Shown here one piece after another: positions 25,208 through 33,593 of a DNA stretch of 64,000 bases (position 1 is its first letter; each line of letters begins with the position of its first letter). A program made the translations under genes and the position numbers. The stretch lies in NCBI RefSeq assembly GCF_004364935.1, contig NZ_SOBT01000010.1:496001-560000 (forward strand), read 5' to 3'. This stretch comes from Panacagrimonas perspica (GTDB taxonomy: Bacteria; Pseudomonadota; Gammaproteobacteria; Nevskiales; Nevskiaceae). The notes under the pieces are model-generated. The model did not search any database and was not told the DNA's origin. It saw nothing but the letters and a program-made list of their open reading frames with translations.

Positions 25208-25891
25208 ATGACGTCAGCAACCGAACACCAGCAGCGCGAACTGCGCGTCGCCGCTCGCGCGCTGGCGCGCGGCAACCTGGTTCACGCCTACGGGCACTGC
25301 AGCCGGCGCCTCGGCGCCGATGACTTCCTGGTGTGCGCCGCCAAGCCGATGGGCACGATCCTTCCCCGCGACGTGGGTACCGTCGTCCCGGTGAAGGGCG
25401 CGCTTCCTGACGGCGTGCTCGGCGAAGTGCGCATCCACCAGGCGATCTACGCGCGGCGCCCCGAGATCGGCGCGATCTGCCGGATCATGCCGCCGCAGAT
25501 CGGCCTGCTCGCGCTGCTGCGCCGCACGCCGCGTCCGCGACACGGCTTCGGCGCCTACTTCGCACCGCATCCCGCGCTGTGGGATGACCCGCGCCTGCTG
25601 CGCGACGACGCCGCGGCAGGTCTGCTCGCGGACACGCTCGGCGCCGGCAAGGCCATCGTCATGCGCGCCAACGGCGCAGTCGTGGCGGGCGAAAGTCTCG
25701 TCGAGGCCGTGGCGCTGTCCTGGTTTCTCGAGGAGGCTGCGCGCGTCGAGGTCGGGCTGATGCAGATGAATCAGGACGGCGAACACACGCTGCTGACCGC
25801 CGACGAAACCACGGCGCGCCAGGTCACCGCCGGCCGCGTGTACGAACGCATGTGGGAATACCTGAGCTTCGGGGATCCCGAGCTTCCGTAG
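25208..25891 (+). CDS. Class II aldolase/adducin-fold protein lacking metal ligands
   Basis: A 227-aa member of the FucA/adducin fold: HAYGHCSRRL, FLVCAAKPMG and GEVRIHQAIYARRPEIGAI are clear family segments. Glu73 is kept, but the three zinc ligands are replaced: the HxH pair is Arg92 and Met94 (ICRIMPP), and the third His is Asn155 (RANGAVVAG). The positions fall on the same numbers as in E. coli FucA. Zinc aldolase chemistry is therefore unlikely. CGAGGAGCAGC precedes the ATG at 25208. Its stop codon TAG is provided by a REP element. It lies 115 bp after the MarR gene. Confidence 0.82.
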   Translation: MTSATEHQQRELRVAARALARGNLVHAYGHCSRRLGADDFLVCAAKPMGTILPRDVGTVVPVKGALPDGVLGEVRIHQAIYARRPEIGAICRIMPPQIGLLALLRRTPRPRHGFGAYFAPHPALWDDPRLLRDDAAAGLLADTLGAGKAIVMRANGAVVAGESLVEAVALSWFLEEAARVEVGLMQMNQDGEHTLLTADETTARQVTAGRVYERMWEYLSFGDPELP

Positions 25892-25956
25892 CCCGGACGA
25901 AGTCGGGGGGTTCCTCTCGAATACGGAGCGCAACCCCGGACTTCGTCCGGGCTACG
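25887..25956. repeat. REP-like palindrome 4, supplying two stop codons
   Basis: Lies between convergent genes. The TAG at 25889-25891 ends the aldolase-like gene and the CTA at 25952-25954 is the TAG of the minus-strand CoA ligase. Both are part of the conserved CGTAGCCCGG ends. Confidence 0.9.
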
Positions 25957-27499
25957 GATGATTCGCAAACCGCTTGCGCAGATCGATCTTCGCCACCTTC
26001 CCGTTCGGGTTGCGCGGCAACTGTTCGACGACGTGCATCTCGCGCGGCAGCTTGTAACGCGCCAGTCGTCCGTCGAGAAACGTGCGCAGCCCTTCGATCT
26101 CCAGTGACGATCCGGGCTTGAGCGCCACCACCGCCACGACGCGCTCGCCCCACTTCTCGTCCGCCGCTCCGATCACGGCAGCCTCGGCGATCGAGGCGTG
26201 TTCGTAGATCGCGCTCTCCACCTCGGCGGGATACACGTTCTCGCCGCCGCTGATGATCATGTCCTTCACGCGGTCGCAGATGTAATAGAAGCCTTCGTCG
26301 TCGAAGTACGCGACGTCGCCGCTGCGAAACCAGCCGTCCGCACTCTTGGACTGCGCCGTGACCTCGGGCAGGTTCCAGTAGCCGGGCGTGACCATGCCAC
26401 CGCGCATGCACAGCTCGCCCGGCACGTTCGGCTGCGTGACCGGATGGCCGTCGAAGTCGATCAGCCTCACTTCATTGAGCATCCCCGCACGTCCACAGGA
26501 GCCGAGCTTGGTGAGCGCCCGATCGGTCTCCAGGAACGTCACGCCGGTGGTCGCCTCGGTCATGCCGTAGCACTGGCTCACCGGGATGTTGCGCTGGCCG
26601 TACAGGCGCAGCAGCGGCTCGGGCACCGGCGCACCGCCGGCCACGATCAGGCGCAGCGTCGACAGGTCGGCCTGCGCGAAGCGTTCGTGCTGGCTGATGA
26701 ACAGCATCATCGCCGGCACCAGGAACGTCGTCGTCACGCGGTAGCGTTCGACGTCCTGCATGAACGTGAGGGCATCGAAGGATTCGTGCAGCACCAGATG
26801 ACCGCCCGCCATCAGCGTCGGCAGCAGCACCACGCACAGTCCGCCGACGTGGAACAGCGGCGCGGCATTGATCGTCGTATCGCGCGATGTGAAGTCGGAG
26901 CTGAACGTCCAGCTCAGGTTGTTCGTCCACAGGTTGCCGTTCGTCAGCATCACGCCCTTCGGGCGCCCCGTCGTTCCGGACGTGTAGATCAGCAGCACCA
27001 CGTCGTCCGGCGTGCCGTTGACCGGTGGCGGTGTGTCCTTTGCTGTTGCGAGCGCGAGCGGCAGCGCCTCCCAGCCCGCGTGCGGCGTCGCGTCGTCGAG
27101 CAGGTAACGGCGACACGGCAACGCCGCCTTCACCGGCTCGATCAGTGAACGTTGCGTGGCATCGACCACCAGCGTGTGCGCGCCGGCGTCTTCGATGATC
27201 TGCTGCAGCTCACGCGCCGCGAGACGGAAATTCAGTGGCACCAGAATGGCACCGAGACGCGCCGCGCCGAACAGCGCGGCGAGCAGATCCGGGTGATTGA
27301 GACCCAGCCATGCGATGCGATCGCCCGCCTTCACACCGCCGGCAGCGAAGACGGCCGCCATGCGCTCGATGCGCTGCTGGAACTCGCCGTAACTGTACGT
27401 CCGGCCCTTGAAGCTGACGGCCGGTCGTTCCGGCGCGCGTGCAGCCCGTCGACGAAACCACTCGGCTGCGCCGTTGGGATCGATGCGTCCCTCGTCCAT
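25952..27499 (-). CDS. Acyl-CoA synthetase (AMP-dependent ligase)
   Basis: A 515-aa ANL-superfamily enzyme activating a carboxylic acid to its CoA thioester through an acyl-adenylate. The P-loop is YTSGTTGRPKG, followed by CYGMTEATTG, the hinge region DRVKDMIISGGENVYPAEVE, and the C-terminal catalytic Lys in NPNGKVAKIDLR. I chose the ATG at 27499, with GGGAG upstream, over the one at 27514. It follows the MerR gene by 22 bp, so both form one unit. Its stop codon is in a REP element. Substrate unknown; a fatty or cyclic side-chain acid is likely. Confidence 0.92.
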   Translation of the reverse strand: MDEGRIDPNGAAEWFRRRAARAPERPAVSFKGRTYSYGEFQQRIERMAAVFAAGGVKAGDRIAWLGLNHPDLLAALFGAARLGAILVPLNFRLAARELQQIIEDAGAHTLVVDATQRSLIEPVKAALPCRRYLLDDATPHAGWEALPLALATAKDTPPPVNGTPDDVVLLIYTSGTTGRPKGVMLTNGNLWTNNLSWTFSSDFTSRDTTINAAPLFHVGGLCVVLLPTLMAGGHLVLHESFDALTFMQDVERYRVTTTFLVPAMMLFISQHERFAQADLSTLRLIVAGGAPVPEPLLRLYGQRNIPVSQCYGMTEATTGVTFLETDRALTKLGSCGRAGMLNEVRLIDFDGHPVTQPNVPGELCMRGGMVTPGYWNLPEVTAQSKSADGWFRSGDVAYFDDEGFYYICDRVKDMIISGGENVYPAEVESAIYEHASIAEAAVIGAADEKWGERVVAVVALKPGSSLEIEGLRTFLDGRLARYKLPREMHVVEQLPRNPNGKVAKIDLRKRFANHP

Positions 27500-27521
27500 G
27501 TTCTCTCCCTGCATAAAAACT

Positions 27522-28217
27522 TCAGAGCCCGGTCTTGCGGAACTCGTCGATGACGGCCTTCATCCTGAGCAGCGAGAACAGGTTGATCATCTGATTGAGT
27601 CCGAGCTGCGCGAAGTCGGCGAGCTTGGCCTTCTCGCCAGGTGCGTACGGCGGAATGCGCGCCATGAACGCGGCGATCTCGGCCTTCGCCAGGTCCTTCG
27701 CGCGATCCACGTAGAGCTCCGTGACCTCGGGCCCGAAACCGGTCTTCTCGGTGTAGCCGACACGCCGCATCTCGCCCCAGATCGCGACGATGCGCGCATC
27801 CATTCGCGACAGCAGGTGTTTGCCCCTGCGCGTGACCAGTTCGATCGTGCCGACCCGGTCGAGCTCGAGCGCATCGGCCCGGGCCTGCGGATAGCTCTCG
27901 ATCAGCGACTCCAGCGGCACCAGCGTCTTGTCGGCGCCCAGACGCGCCGCCACCAGCTCGTCCAGGTGCCGGTAGGTCATCGCATCGGTCTGCAGACTGG
28001 CCGCGTGGCCATTCAGCGAGCGCTTGATCTCGTCGATGGACAGACGCTGTTCGTCCTGCAGGCGGCGGATCGCAAGGATCCCGCGCACGTGGCCCTCGCC
28101 GTACACCGCGACGTTCGGCTTGGGCCGCTGCGGCTCCGGCAAGAGCCCGTTTCTGAAGTAGAAATGGATCATCTCGCGACGCACGCCGGTGCGCTGTTCG
28201 AGGTCCCGCATCTTCAT
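27522..28217 (-). CDS. MerR-family regulator
   Basis: A 231-aa regulator. The N-terminal HTH (MKMRDLEQRTGVRREMIHFYFRNGLL) and wing (YGEGHVRGILAIRRLQDEQRLSIDEIK) are MerR-type. The C-terminal 150 residues are helical and lack the Cys/His sets of metal sensors, so it probably senses an organic ligand. It diverges from the membrane hydroxylase at 28423 across 205 bp containing a near-consensus sigma70 promoter, so it is the likely regulator of that hydroxylase, and is co-transcribed with the CoA ligase. Confidence 0.85.
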   Translation of the reverse strand: MKMRDLEQRTGVRREMIHFYFRNGLLPEPQRPKPNVAVYGEGHVRGILAIRRLQDEQRLSIDEIKRSLNGHAASLQTDAMTYRHLDELVAARLGADKTLVPLESLIESYPQARADALELDRVGTIELVTRRGKHLLSRMDARIVAIWGEMRRVGYTEKTGFGPEVTELYVDRAKDLAKAEIAAFMARIPPYAPGEKAKLADFAQLGLNQMINLFSLLRMKAVIDEFRKTGL

Positions 28218-28275
28218 CGGTCTAGCGGCTCCACCGCTCGCGGCTTCCCTTTCGTCGGCGCACGGATGCTAGCAG

Positions 28276-28304
28276 TTGACACATATTTCCATTGTACGTA
28301 ATTT
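28276..28304 (+). promoter_or_regulatory. Sigma70 promoter of the first membrane hydroxylase gene
   Basis: TTGACA (28276-28281), 17-bp spacer, TAATTT (28299-28304). The -35 box is perfect. It stands about 120 bp before the hydroxylase ATG. The spacer contains no copy of the GTAYGGT operator, so control here differs, possibly by the adjacent MerR protein. Confidence 0.75.
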
Positions 28305-28422
28305 GATTACACGTTCTGGCCGCGATAGAGACGCGTCACGGAACATCGAAGCGAATCGGCCCGTGACCCGCCCCCACCCAGAGAGGCAGGCACGCCATCT
28401 GAACTGCGTGAGGAGATGTGCG

Positions 28423-29541
28423 ATGGATTACCTGAAGTACTGGACGCCTGTGCTGGTGGTGGCGTTGTCTGCTGCAGGGCTGATCGCGGGCGGTGACTGG
28501 ATGTGGGTGGGCATCATCACCTTCCCGGTTCTGGCCACGCTGGACTCGATCCTGCCGCGCGACTACTCGGTGAGGAAGATGAGCAACAACTTCCTGGCCA
28601 ACATTCCGATCTGGCTGTGCTGCATCGGCCCGGTGGCGCTGTACCTGGTTTTCGCCTGGTCGCTGTCGGTCCACGAGCTGACGACCTGGCAGAAGGTCGG
28701 CGGCGTGCTGAGCGTGGCGTGGATGGGCGTCATCCCGCTGGTGCCGGCGGCGCACGAGCTCTACCACATGCGCAATCCGATCGCGCGCACCGTCGGCCGT
28801 TACGGACACCTGTGCATCCTCGACTGCACGCGTGACATCGGACACGTGGTGGGCCATCACATCGACGTGGCCACACCCGACGACGGCGACACCGCCGCGC
28901 GCGGCAAGGACCTGTACTCGTTCACCTGGGGCGCCTTCATCGAGAGCACGAAGTACGCGATGAACATGGAAGCCAATGCCCTGCGCAAGAAGGGCAAGAG
29001 CCCGTGGCATTACAGCCATCGCGCCTGGCGTGCACTGCTGGCGCTGGGCGCATTCCACGTCGTGATCTTCCTGATCGGCGGATGGGAAGCCAACGTCTGC
29101 GCGCTGGCTGGACAGACGATCGCCCGTTTCTGGGTGGAGTCGTTCAACTACTTCCAGCACTACGGCGTGATCCGACTCAAGGGCGCGCCGATCGGCCGTC
29201 GTCACCTGTGGAATCACCTGGGCTGGTTCTCGCGCACCTGCGGCTTCGAGATCACCAATCATGCGGACCATCACCTGAACAGCTATCAGGTCTATTACAA
29301 GCTGGTGCCGCACAAGGAAGCGATTCCGATGCCGTCGGTCTTCGTCTGCTTCCTGTCGGCGCTGATTCCGCCGCTGTGGCACGAGGTGATCATCAAGCCG
29401 GCGCTCAAGCGCTGGGATCTCGAATTCGCGACCAAGGAAGAGCGCGTGCTCGCCGCCGAGCAGAACCGCAAAGCCGGATGGCCGGACTGGCAGAACGAAC
29501 AGCCCGAGATCGTCGGAAAAGCCGCCACCGTCGGCGTCTGA
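28423..29541 (+). CDS. Membrane di-iron hydroxylase, AlkB/XylM family (copy 1)
   Basis: Integral-membrane non-haem di-iron monooxygenase of 372 aa that would hydroxylate a terminal methyl or alkyl group. Histidine boxes: HELYH (111-115), HVVGHH (141-146), NYFQHYG (242-248) and NHADHH (279-284). The Gln in NYFQHYG and the NHADHH form look closer to XylM/CymA-type hydroxylases than to classical AlkB. Several TM helices precede the first box. TGAGGAGATGTGCG precedes the ATG. It needs a reductase: the XylA-like gene at 33594 is the obvious partner. A nearly identical paralogue lies at 42809-43927. Confidence 0.9.
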   Translation: MDYLKYWTPVLVVALSAAGLIAGGDWMWVGIITFPVLATLDSILPRDYSVRKMSNNFLANIPIWLCCIGPVALYLVFAWSLSVHELTTWQKVGGVLSVAWMGVIPLVPAAHELYHMRNPIARTVGRYGHLCILDCTRDIGHVVGHHIDVATPDDGDTAARGKDLYSFTWGAFIESTKYAMNMEANALRKKGKSPWHYSHRAWRALLALGAFHVVIFLIGGWEANVCALAGQTIARFWVESFNYFQHYGVIRLKGAPIGRRHLWNHLGWFSRTCGFEITNHADHHLNSYQVYYKLVPHKEAIPMPSVFVCFLSALIPPLWHEVIIKPALKRWDLEFATKEERVLAAEQNRKAGWPDWQNEQPEIVGKAATVGV

Positions 29542-29575
29542 CCGACAGGGTCTCCAAGGCCCGCAGCTTCCGCTG

Positions 29576-29609
29576 AAAACGCCGCAGGTCGAAAGACCTG
29601 CGGCGTTTT
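29576..29609 (+). terminator. Intrinsic terminator of hydroxylase copy 1
   Basis: Perfect 15-bp stem AAAACGCCGCAGGTC / GACCTGCGGCGTTTT with a GAAA tetraloop, 35 bp after the stop codon. The A/T ends make it bidirectional in form. Confidence 0.93.
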
Positions 29610-29739
29610 CGTTTGCGGATCTCTGTCACGCATCATCTGCGGCCTGTCATCGCGGCTTCCGTAAACTGCTTCCTCTCACCGGCGGCCGCCGCCGCTGCTC
29701 CACGAGCTGTCCCACGAATCCTTCCGACCCTTCGAGCCC

Positions 29740-30294
29740 ATGACCTCCTACGACATCGCCTACATCGTCGGCAGCAACAGCCGCGAATCGATCAACCGCA
29801 AGCTCGCGGGCGCGCTGGTGAAGCTGGCGCCACCGAGCCTGTCGTTCCGTGAAGTCGAGATCGAGAATCTGCCGCTCTACAACCGCGACTTCGAAGGCGC
29901 GCGTCCGGAGCGCGTCGACGCCTTCACCGCGAAAGTTCGATCGGCCGACGGCCTGATGATCGTGATGCCCGAGCACAACCGCTCATTGCCGGCGGTGCTG
30001 AAGAACGCGATCGACTGGGGATCCAAACCGGCGGACCAGAACGTCTGGCGCGACAAGCCGACGTTCATCACCGGCACCTCGCCCGGCGCCATCGGCACGG
30101 CCGTGGGCCAGCAGCATCTGCGGCAGATCCTCGGCGCCGTCAGCGGCATCGTGCTCGGCGGTGAGTGCTACCTGCAGTTCAAGCCGGAGCTGATCGACGC
30201 GGACGGGAACGTCACCGTCGAGAGCACGCGCAAGTTCCTGGCAGGGCACCTCGCCCGGTTCGCGGACCTGGTGCCGAAACTCGCATCGCGTTGA
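29740..30294 (+). CDS. NADPH-dependent FMN reductase
   Basis: A 184-aa flavodoxin-fold reductase. IVGSNSRESINRKLA is the FMN phosphate-binding loop and PEHNRSLPAVLKNAIDW is the family motif, with His in place of the usual Tyr (PEYNRS). It may supply reduced flavin or detoxify quinones. It is transcribed alone after the strong terminator of the hydroxylase. Start at the ATG 29740, which has only a weak upstream ribosome site. Confidence 0.88.
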   Translation: MTSYDIAYIVGSNSRESINRKLAGALVKLAPPSLSFREVEIENLPLYNRDFEGARPERVDAFTAKVRSADGLMIVMPEHNRSLPAVLKNAIDWGSKPADQNVWRDKPTFITGTSPGAIGTAVGQQHLRQILGAVSGIVLGGECYLQFKPELIDADGNVTVESTRKFLAGHLARFADLVPKLASR

Positions 30295-30302
30295 GACGCC
30301 AC

Positions 30303-30418
30303 CGCAGCCCGGACGAAGTCCGGGAGGCCTGCCCCCAAAAAGAAGCCCCGCGTGATTGCGGGGCTTCTTCAGTTGCTGCGCTCTTCCGAGCCGTGTCCCG
30401 GACTTCGTCCGGGCTACG
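30303..30418. repeat. REP-like palindrome 5 containing a terminator
   Basis: Arms CGCAGCCCGGACGAAGTCCG (left) and the CGGACTTCGTCCGGGCTACG end (right), but the centre is longer than in other copies because an intrinsic terminator sits inside. Confidence 0.85.
30337..30368 (-). terminator. Terminator for the 30431-33400 operon
   Basis: Stem AGAAGCCCCGC / GCGGGGCTTCT (11 bp), 6-nt loop, followed on the minus strand by five T. It ends the minus-strand unit whose last gene is the membrane protein at 30431. Confidence 0.88.
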
Positions 30419-30430
30419 TTCGCGCAGCGC

Positions 30431-31165
30431 TCACGCGCGGACCGGAGCACCCAGCGGCGACGCCACGCGCGCTTCCTGCCGATCCAGCTCCCGCAGCATG
30501 AAGATCGTCGTGCCGACCAGATACGTGCCCCAGACGAAGACCGGCAGGTAGAACGCGAGCAGGCCGTGGTACGCGAACGGGCCGCTCTTGAAGAAGGCCG
30601 GCCCCGCAGCGGTGACCAGCGAGACGGCGCCCGCAAACGTCGCCCAGGTGAACCAGCGCGGGATCATCGGCACCTCGCGCTTGTCCATCAGCTCCACGAC
30701 GCCGGTCGCGACCATCTCGATGGCCAGATAGATCCAGCCGAGTAGGAACGCGAACCATGACCAGTCGTACCAGGCCTGGATGACGTCGGCACCGAACTCG
30801 GGCCGGTACGCCACGACGATCCACGCGCAGCAGTTGAAGAAGATGATCAGCGAAATGAAGATGCCGCAGACACCGGTGGTGATCGACCACAGTGGCCACT
30901 TGCCTTCGATCTTCGACAGCATGATCGCGAACTGGATCGAACCCGGCGTCAGCAGGCCCGCACCGATGTAGAAGATCGTGCAGCCCAGGATCGTCTGCCA
31001 CTGGTAGGTCTCGGTGAACCAGATCTTGGTGGCCTCCATCCCGATATCGGCCGGTGCCGGCGCCCAGAAATGCGCGATGCCCAGCCAGCCGATGACCGTG
31101 AGCGCCACGAAGACGAACGTGCACCAAAGTCCCGCCTTCTGCGATCCGATGTTTTCCTGCTGCAT
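30431..31165 (-). CDS. Multi-spanning membrane protein
   Basis: A 244-aa inner-membrane protein with about six or seven helices (for example residues 14-33, 57-77, 93-120, 140-158, 175-195, 205-230). No catalytic motif is recognised. Its C-terminal part (FFKSGPFAYHGLLAFYLPVFVWG) resembles that of the membrane protein at 51345-52133 (FFKSGLFARQGWLNFWVEFVVW), so the two are probably distant paralogues. It is the last gene of the unit CurA-like reductase, alcohol dehydrogenase, membrane protein. A role with hydrophobic substrates is only inferred. Confidence 0.75.
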   Translation of the reverse strand: MQQENIGSQKAGLWCTFVFVALTVIGWLGIAHFWAPAPADIGMEATKIWFTETYQWQTILGCTIFYIGAGLLTPGSIQFAIMLSKIEGKWPLWSITTGVCGIFISLIIFFNCCAWIVVAYRPEFGADVIQAWYDWSWFAFLLGWIYLAIEMVATGVVELMDKREVPMIPRWFTWATFAGAVSLVTAAGPAFFKSGPFAYHGLLAFYLPVFVWGTYLVGTTIFMLRELDRQEARVASPLGAPVRA

Positions 31166-31206
31166 GAGTAGCTCCTCGTTCTCTGGTTATGTCCGTACAG
31201 CCCGGT

Positions 31207-32325
31207 TCAGAACACCAGAACCGGCTTGATCGCCACGCCCTTCTCCGACTCGTGCGCGGCTTCGTTGATCTGGTCGAACGGGAACTTCTTGATCAGCCGG
31301 TCGAACGGAAACTTGCCGGCCTTGTAGTAGCCGAGCATCTGCGGAATGAACGTCTGCGGATCGGCATCGCCCTCGGTGATGCACTTCACCCCGACACCGC
31401 GCATCAGCATGCTCATCATGTTCGCCGGCAGCATCGCGTCCGGCGGCGGCACGGCGATCAGGCCGAGCATGCCGTTGGGCAGCATCGTTTCCATGGCCAC
31501 CGCGATCACCGCCGGAATGCCGGTCGTGTCGACCGCGTGCGTCACGCCGCCGCCCGCAAGCTCCTTGATCTTCGCCAGCACATCGGCGGTTTCCTTGGGA
31601 TTGATCACGTGCGTGGCACCCAGCTCCAGCGCGAGCTTGCCGCGCTCGGCATTGGGTTCCACGACGATCACGATGCCCGCGTCGACCGCACGCGCGCCGA
31701 GCAGCGCGCTCAGGCCCACTGCGCCGCCGCCGAACACCGCCAGCGACTCGCCCTTCTTCAGACCCAGCGAATTGATCACGGCGCCGGCGCCGGTCTGGAT
31801 GCCGCAGCCGAGCGGCCCGAGCAGTTCGAGCGGCAGGCTCTTGTCGACGACCACCGTGTTGCGCTCGTGTGCGACCGCGTAGGAACCGAATGAGGACTGC
31901 CCGAAGAAATTGGCGTGAACCACGCTGCCGTTCTGGCTGAGCGCCGTCGAGGCATCGGCCGGACGCACGCCGGAGAAGTTGTTCGCCAGGAAGTTGTAGC
32001 AATACGCCGGCAGCGACTGGTTGCACGTGGGGCAGTCTGCGCAGGAGTTGAAGCTCAGCACCACGTGATCGCCGACCTTGACCTTCTTGACCTTCGCGCC
32101 GACCGATTCGACCACCCCCGCCCCTTCGTGCCCAAGCACGATCGGCAACGGAACCGGGAAGCCGTCGCGCGCAACGATGTCGGTGTGGCACATGCCCACC
32201 GCCACCATCTTCACGCGCACCTCGTGATCGCGTGGCGCCGCGACATCCACTTCTTCCACCGTGAACGGACCGCCGACATTGCGGACCAGGGCCGCCTTGG
32301 CCTTCACTGATGCTGCTGCGTTCAT
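31207..32325 (-). CDS. Zinc alcohol dehydrogenase, XylB-like (aryl/benzyl alcohol)
   Basis: A 372-aa medium-chain zinc dehydrogenase that would oxidise the alcohol made by the membrane hydroxylases. Catalytic zinc: Cys46 (GMCHTD), His66-Glu67 (GHEGAG) and a later Cys (GPLGCGIQTGAG). Structural zinc: Cys95, Cys98, Cys101, Cys109. The nucleotide motif is FGGGAVG. The segments ELLGPLGCGIQTGAG and FFGQSSF match benzyl alcohol dehydrogenase XylB as I remember it. GGAGAGAGC precedes the ATG at 32325. In an operon with the neighbouring reductase and membrane protein. Confidence 0.88.
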   Translation of the reverse strand: MNAAASVKAKAALVRNVGGPFTVEEVDVAAPRDHEVRVKMVAVGMCHTDIVARDGFPVPLPIVLGHEGAGVVESVGAKVKKVKVGDHVVLSFNSCADCPTCNQSLPAYCYNFLANNFSGVRPADASTALSQNGSVVHANFFGQSSFGSYAVAHERNTVVVDKSLPLELLGPLGCGIQTGAGAVINSLGLKKGESLAVFGGGAVGLSALLGARAVDAGIVIVVEPNAERGKLALELGATHVINPKETADVLAKIKELAGGGVTHAVDTTGIPAVIAVAMETMLPNGMLGLIAVPPPDAMLPANMMSMLMRGVGVKCITEGDADPQTFIPQMLGYYKAGKFPFDRLIKKFPFDQINEAAHESEKGVAIKPVLVF

Positions 32326-32362
32326 GCTCTCTCCGTGAATCGATTGATGTGCGCGCGGCGTG

Positions 32363-33400
32363 TTAATCCGCGACTTTGACCAGACGGGTACCGCGATTGC
32401 GTCCTTCGAACACGCCCTGGAACGCATCGGGCGCGTTTTCCAGCCCGGCGACGACGTCTTCCATCGGCTTGATACGGCCTTCATCGAGCCAGGCCTTCAT
32501 CTGCTGGTGAAAGACCTTGACCCGGCCCTGCACGTGGTCGGAGGCAACCAGGCCGCGCACGCTCAGGCGTCGCGCAATGATCTCGGACATGAAGTTCATC
32601 GTGTTCTGCGTGCGGCCCCTGGCCAAGGCCTCGCCGAAATGCGGCGTCGCCATCTGGCCCACCGCTGCGATGCGCGCGCCGGTGTTCATCAGCGGAACGA
32701 CGGCATCGAGCGCACGACCACCGAGCGTCTCGACATAGACGTCGACGCCTTTTCCGCACGCCGCCTTGAGCTGGGCTTCGAAGTCCTCGGCTTCGCGATT
32801 CACGCAGACATCGAAGCCGGCTTTCTCCACCGCGAGCTGGCACCGCTCCGCCGAACCGGCGATGCCGACGACACGACAGCCCTTGAGTTTGGCGATCTGC
32901 CCCGCGAGGTGGCCCAGGCTTCCCAGCGCGGTACCGACCACGACGGTCTCGCCGGCTTGCGGCGGCGCCAAGGTATCGAGCGCGATGTAGGCCGCGAAGC
33001 CCGGAAGGCCATAAGGGCCGAGCGCGTAGCTGGGCTTCTGCGGACCGAAGTCGAGATTGCGCAGACGCTCGCCCTTCACCGCGGCGAAGTCGGCCCAGTT
33101 CCACAGACCGCTGGCGAGATCGCCGACCTTGAAGCGCGGATGCTTCGATTCCACGACACGACCCACGGCCGAGCCGACCATGGCGTCCTTGAGCTTGATC
33201 GGATCGCGCTGGATCGCCGTGACGCGCTGCACGCGTGCGTACAGCGTCGATTCCATGGCCAGCCAGAGCGTGCGCAACAGCACCTGGCCTTCTTCGATCT
33301 GCGGCATCGGCGCGCTGCCGAGCTTGAAGATGCTGGCAGTGGGAACGATGTAGCGCGGGCGCTCTGCCAGGATAATCTGTCTGTTCGCAGGGGTATTCAC
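32363..33400 (-). CDS. NADP-dependent oxidoreductase, CurA/PTGR family
   Basis: A 345-aa zinc-free medium-chain reductase. The nucleotide-binding region reads VVVGTALGSLGHLAGQIAKL, and there is no zinc-ligand set. The family reduces alkenals, enones or 15-keto-prostaglandins, so an alpha,beta-unsaturated carbonyl intermediate is a likely substrate. GTG start at 33400 with GGAGGAGAG upstream. First gene of the minus-strand unit; shares its promoter region and an operator copy with the divergent XylA-like reductase. Confidence 0.85.
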   Translation of the reverse strand: MNTPANRQIILAERPRYIVPTASIFKLGSAPMPQIEEGQVLLRTLWLAMESTLYARVQRVTAIQRDPIKLKDAMVGSAVGRVVESKHPRFKVGDLASGLWNWADFAAVKGERLRNLDFGPQKPSYALGPYGLPGFAAYIALDTLAPPQAGETVVVGTALGSLGHLAGQIAKLKGCRVVGIAGSAERCQLAVEKAGFDVCVNREAEDFEAQLKAACGKGVDVYVETLGGRALDAVVPLMNTGARIAAVGQMATPHFGEALARGRTQNTMNFMSEIIARRLSVRGLVASDHVQGRVKVFHQQMKAWLDEGRIKPMEDVVAGLENAPDAFQGVFEGRNRGTRLVKVAD

Positions 33401-33495
33401 CGATTCTCTCCTCCGGTACTTACCGTCGCCATGGCCTCTGATCCCGAGGTCTGTATACCGTCCCGATAGCAGTCCCGGAGACAGTGCGAAGCTTG

Positions 33496-33524
33496 TTGTC
33501 AGAAATCGTATGGTATCCTACTAT
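33496..33524 (+). promoter_or_regulatory. Promoter of the XylA-like reductase, overlapped by the operator
   Basis: TTGTCA (33496-33501), 17-bp spacer, TACTAT (33519-33524). The operator at 33508-33521 fills the spacer and takes the first three bases of the -10 box, the same register as in the acyl-CoA dehydrogenase promoter at 45268-45296. This geometry predicts repression. Confidence 0.78.
33508..33521. promoter_or_regulatory. Operator copy 4 (GTATGGTATCCTAC)
   Basis: Shared palindrome in the divergent region between the CurA-like and XylA-like genes, 72 bp from the latter ATG and overlapping its promoter. Confidence 0.85.
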
Positions 33525-33593
33525 TTCCTGCAAGCGCTCGTTCTGAACGCCCTGGCAGCCAGTCAAAGCGACCAAAATCAAGGGAGAGTCGAC

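Noticed and set aside
28281-28300. Extra copy of the GTAYGGT operator in the MerR/hydroxylase gap (TTCCATTGTACGTAA)
   Set aside because: Spacing and central bases do not fit the palindrome.
31170-31195. Operator-like TTATGTCCGTACAG upstream of the membrane protein gene
   Set aside because: Needs a one-base gap to align with the consensus; below the standard of the other eight copies.
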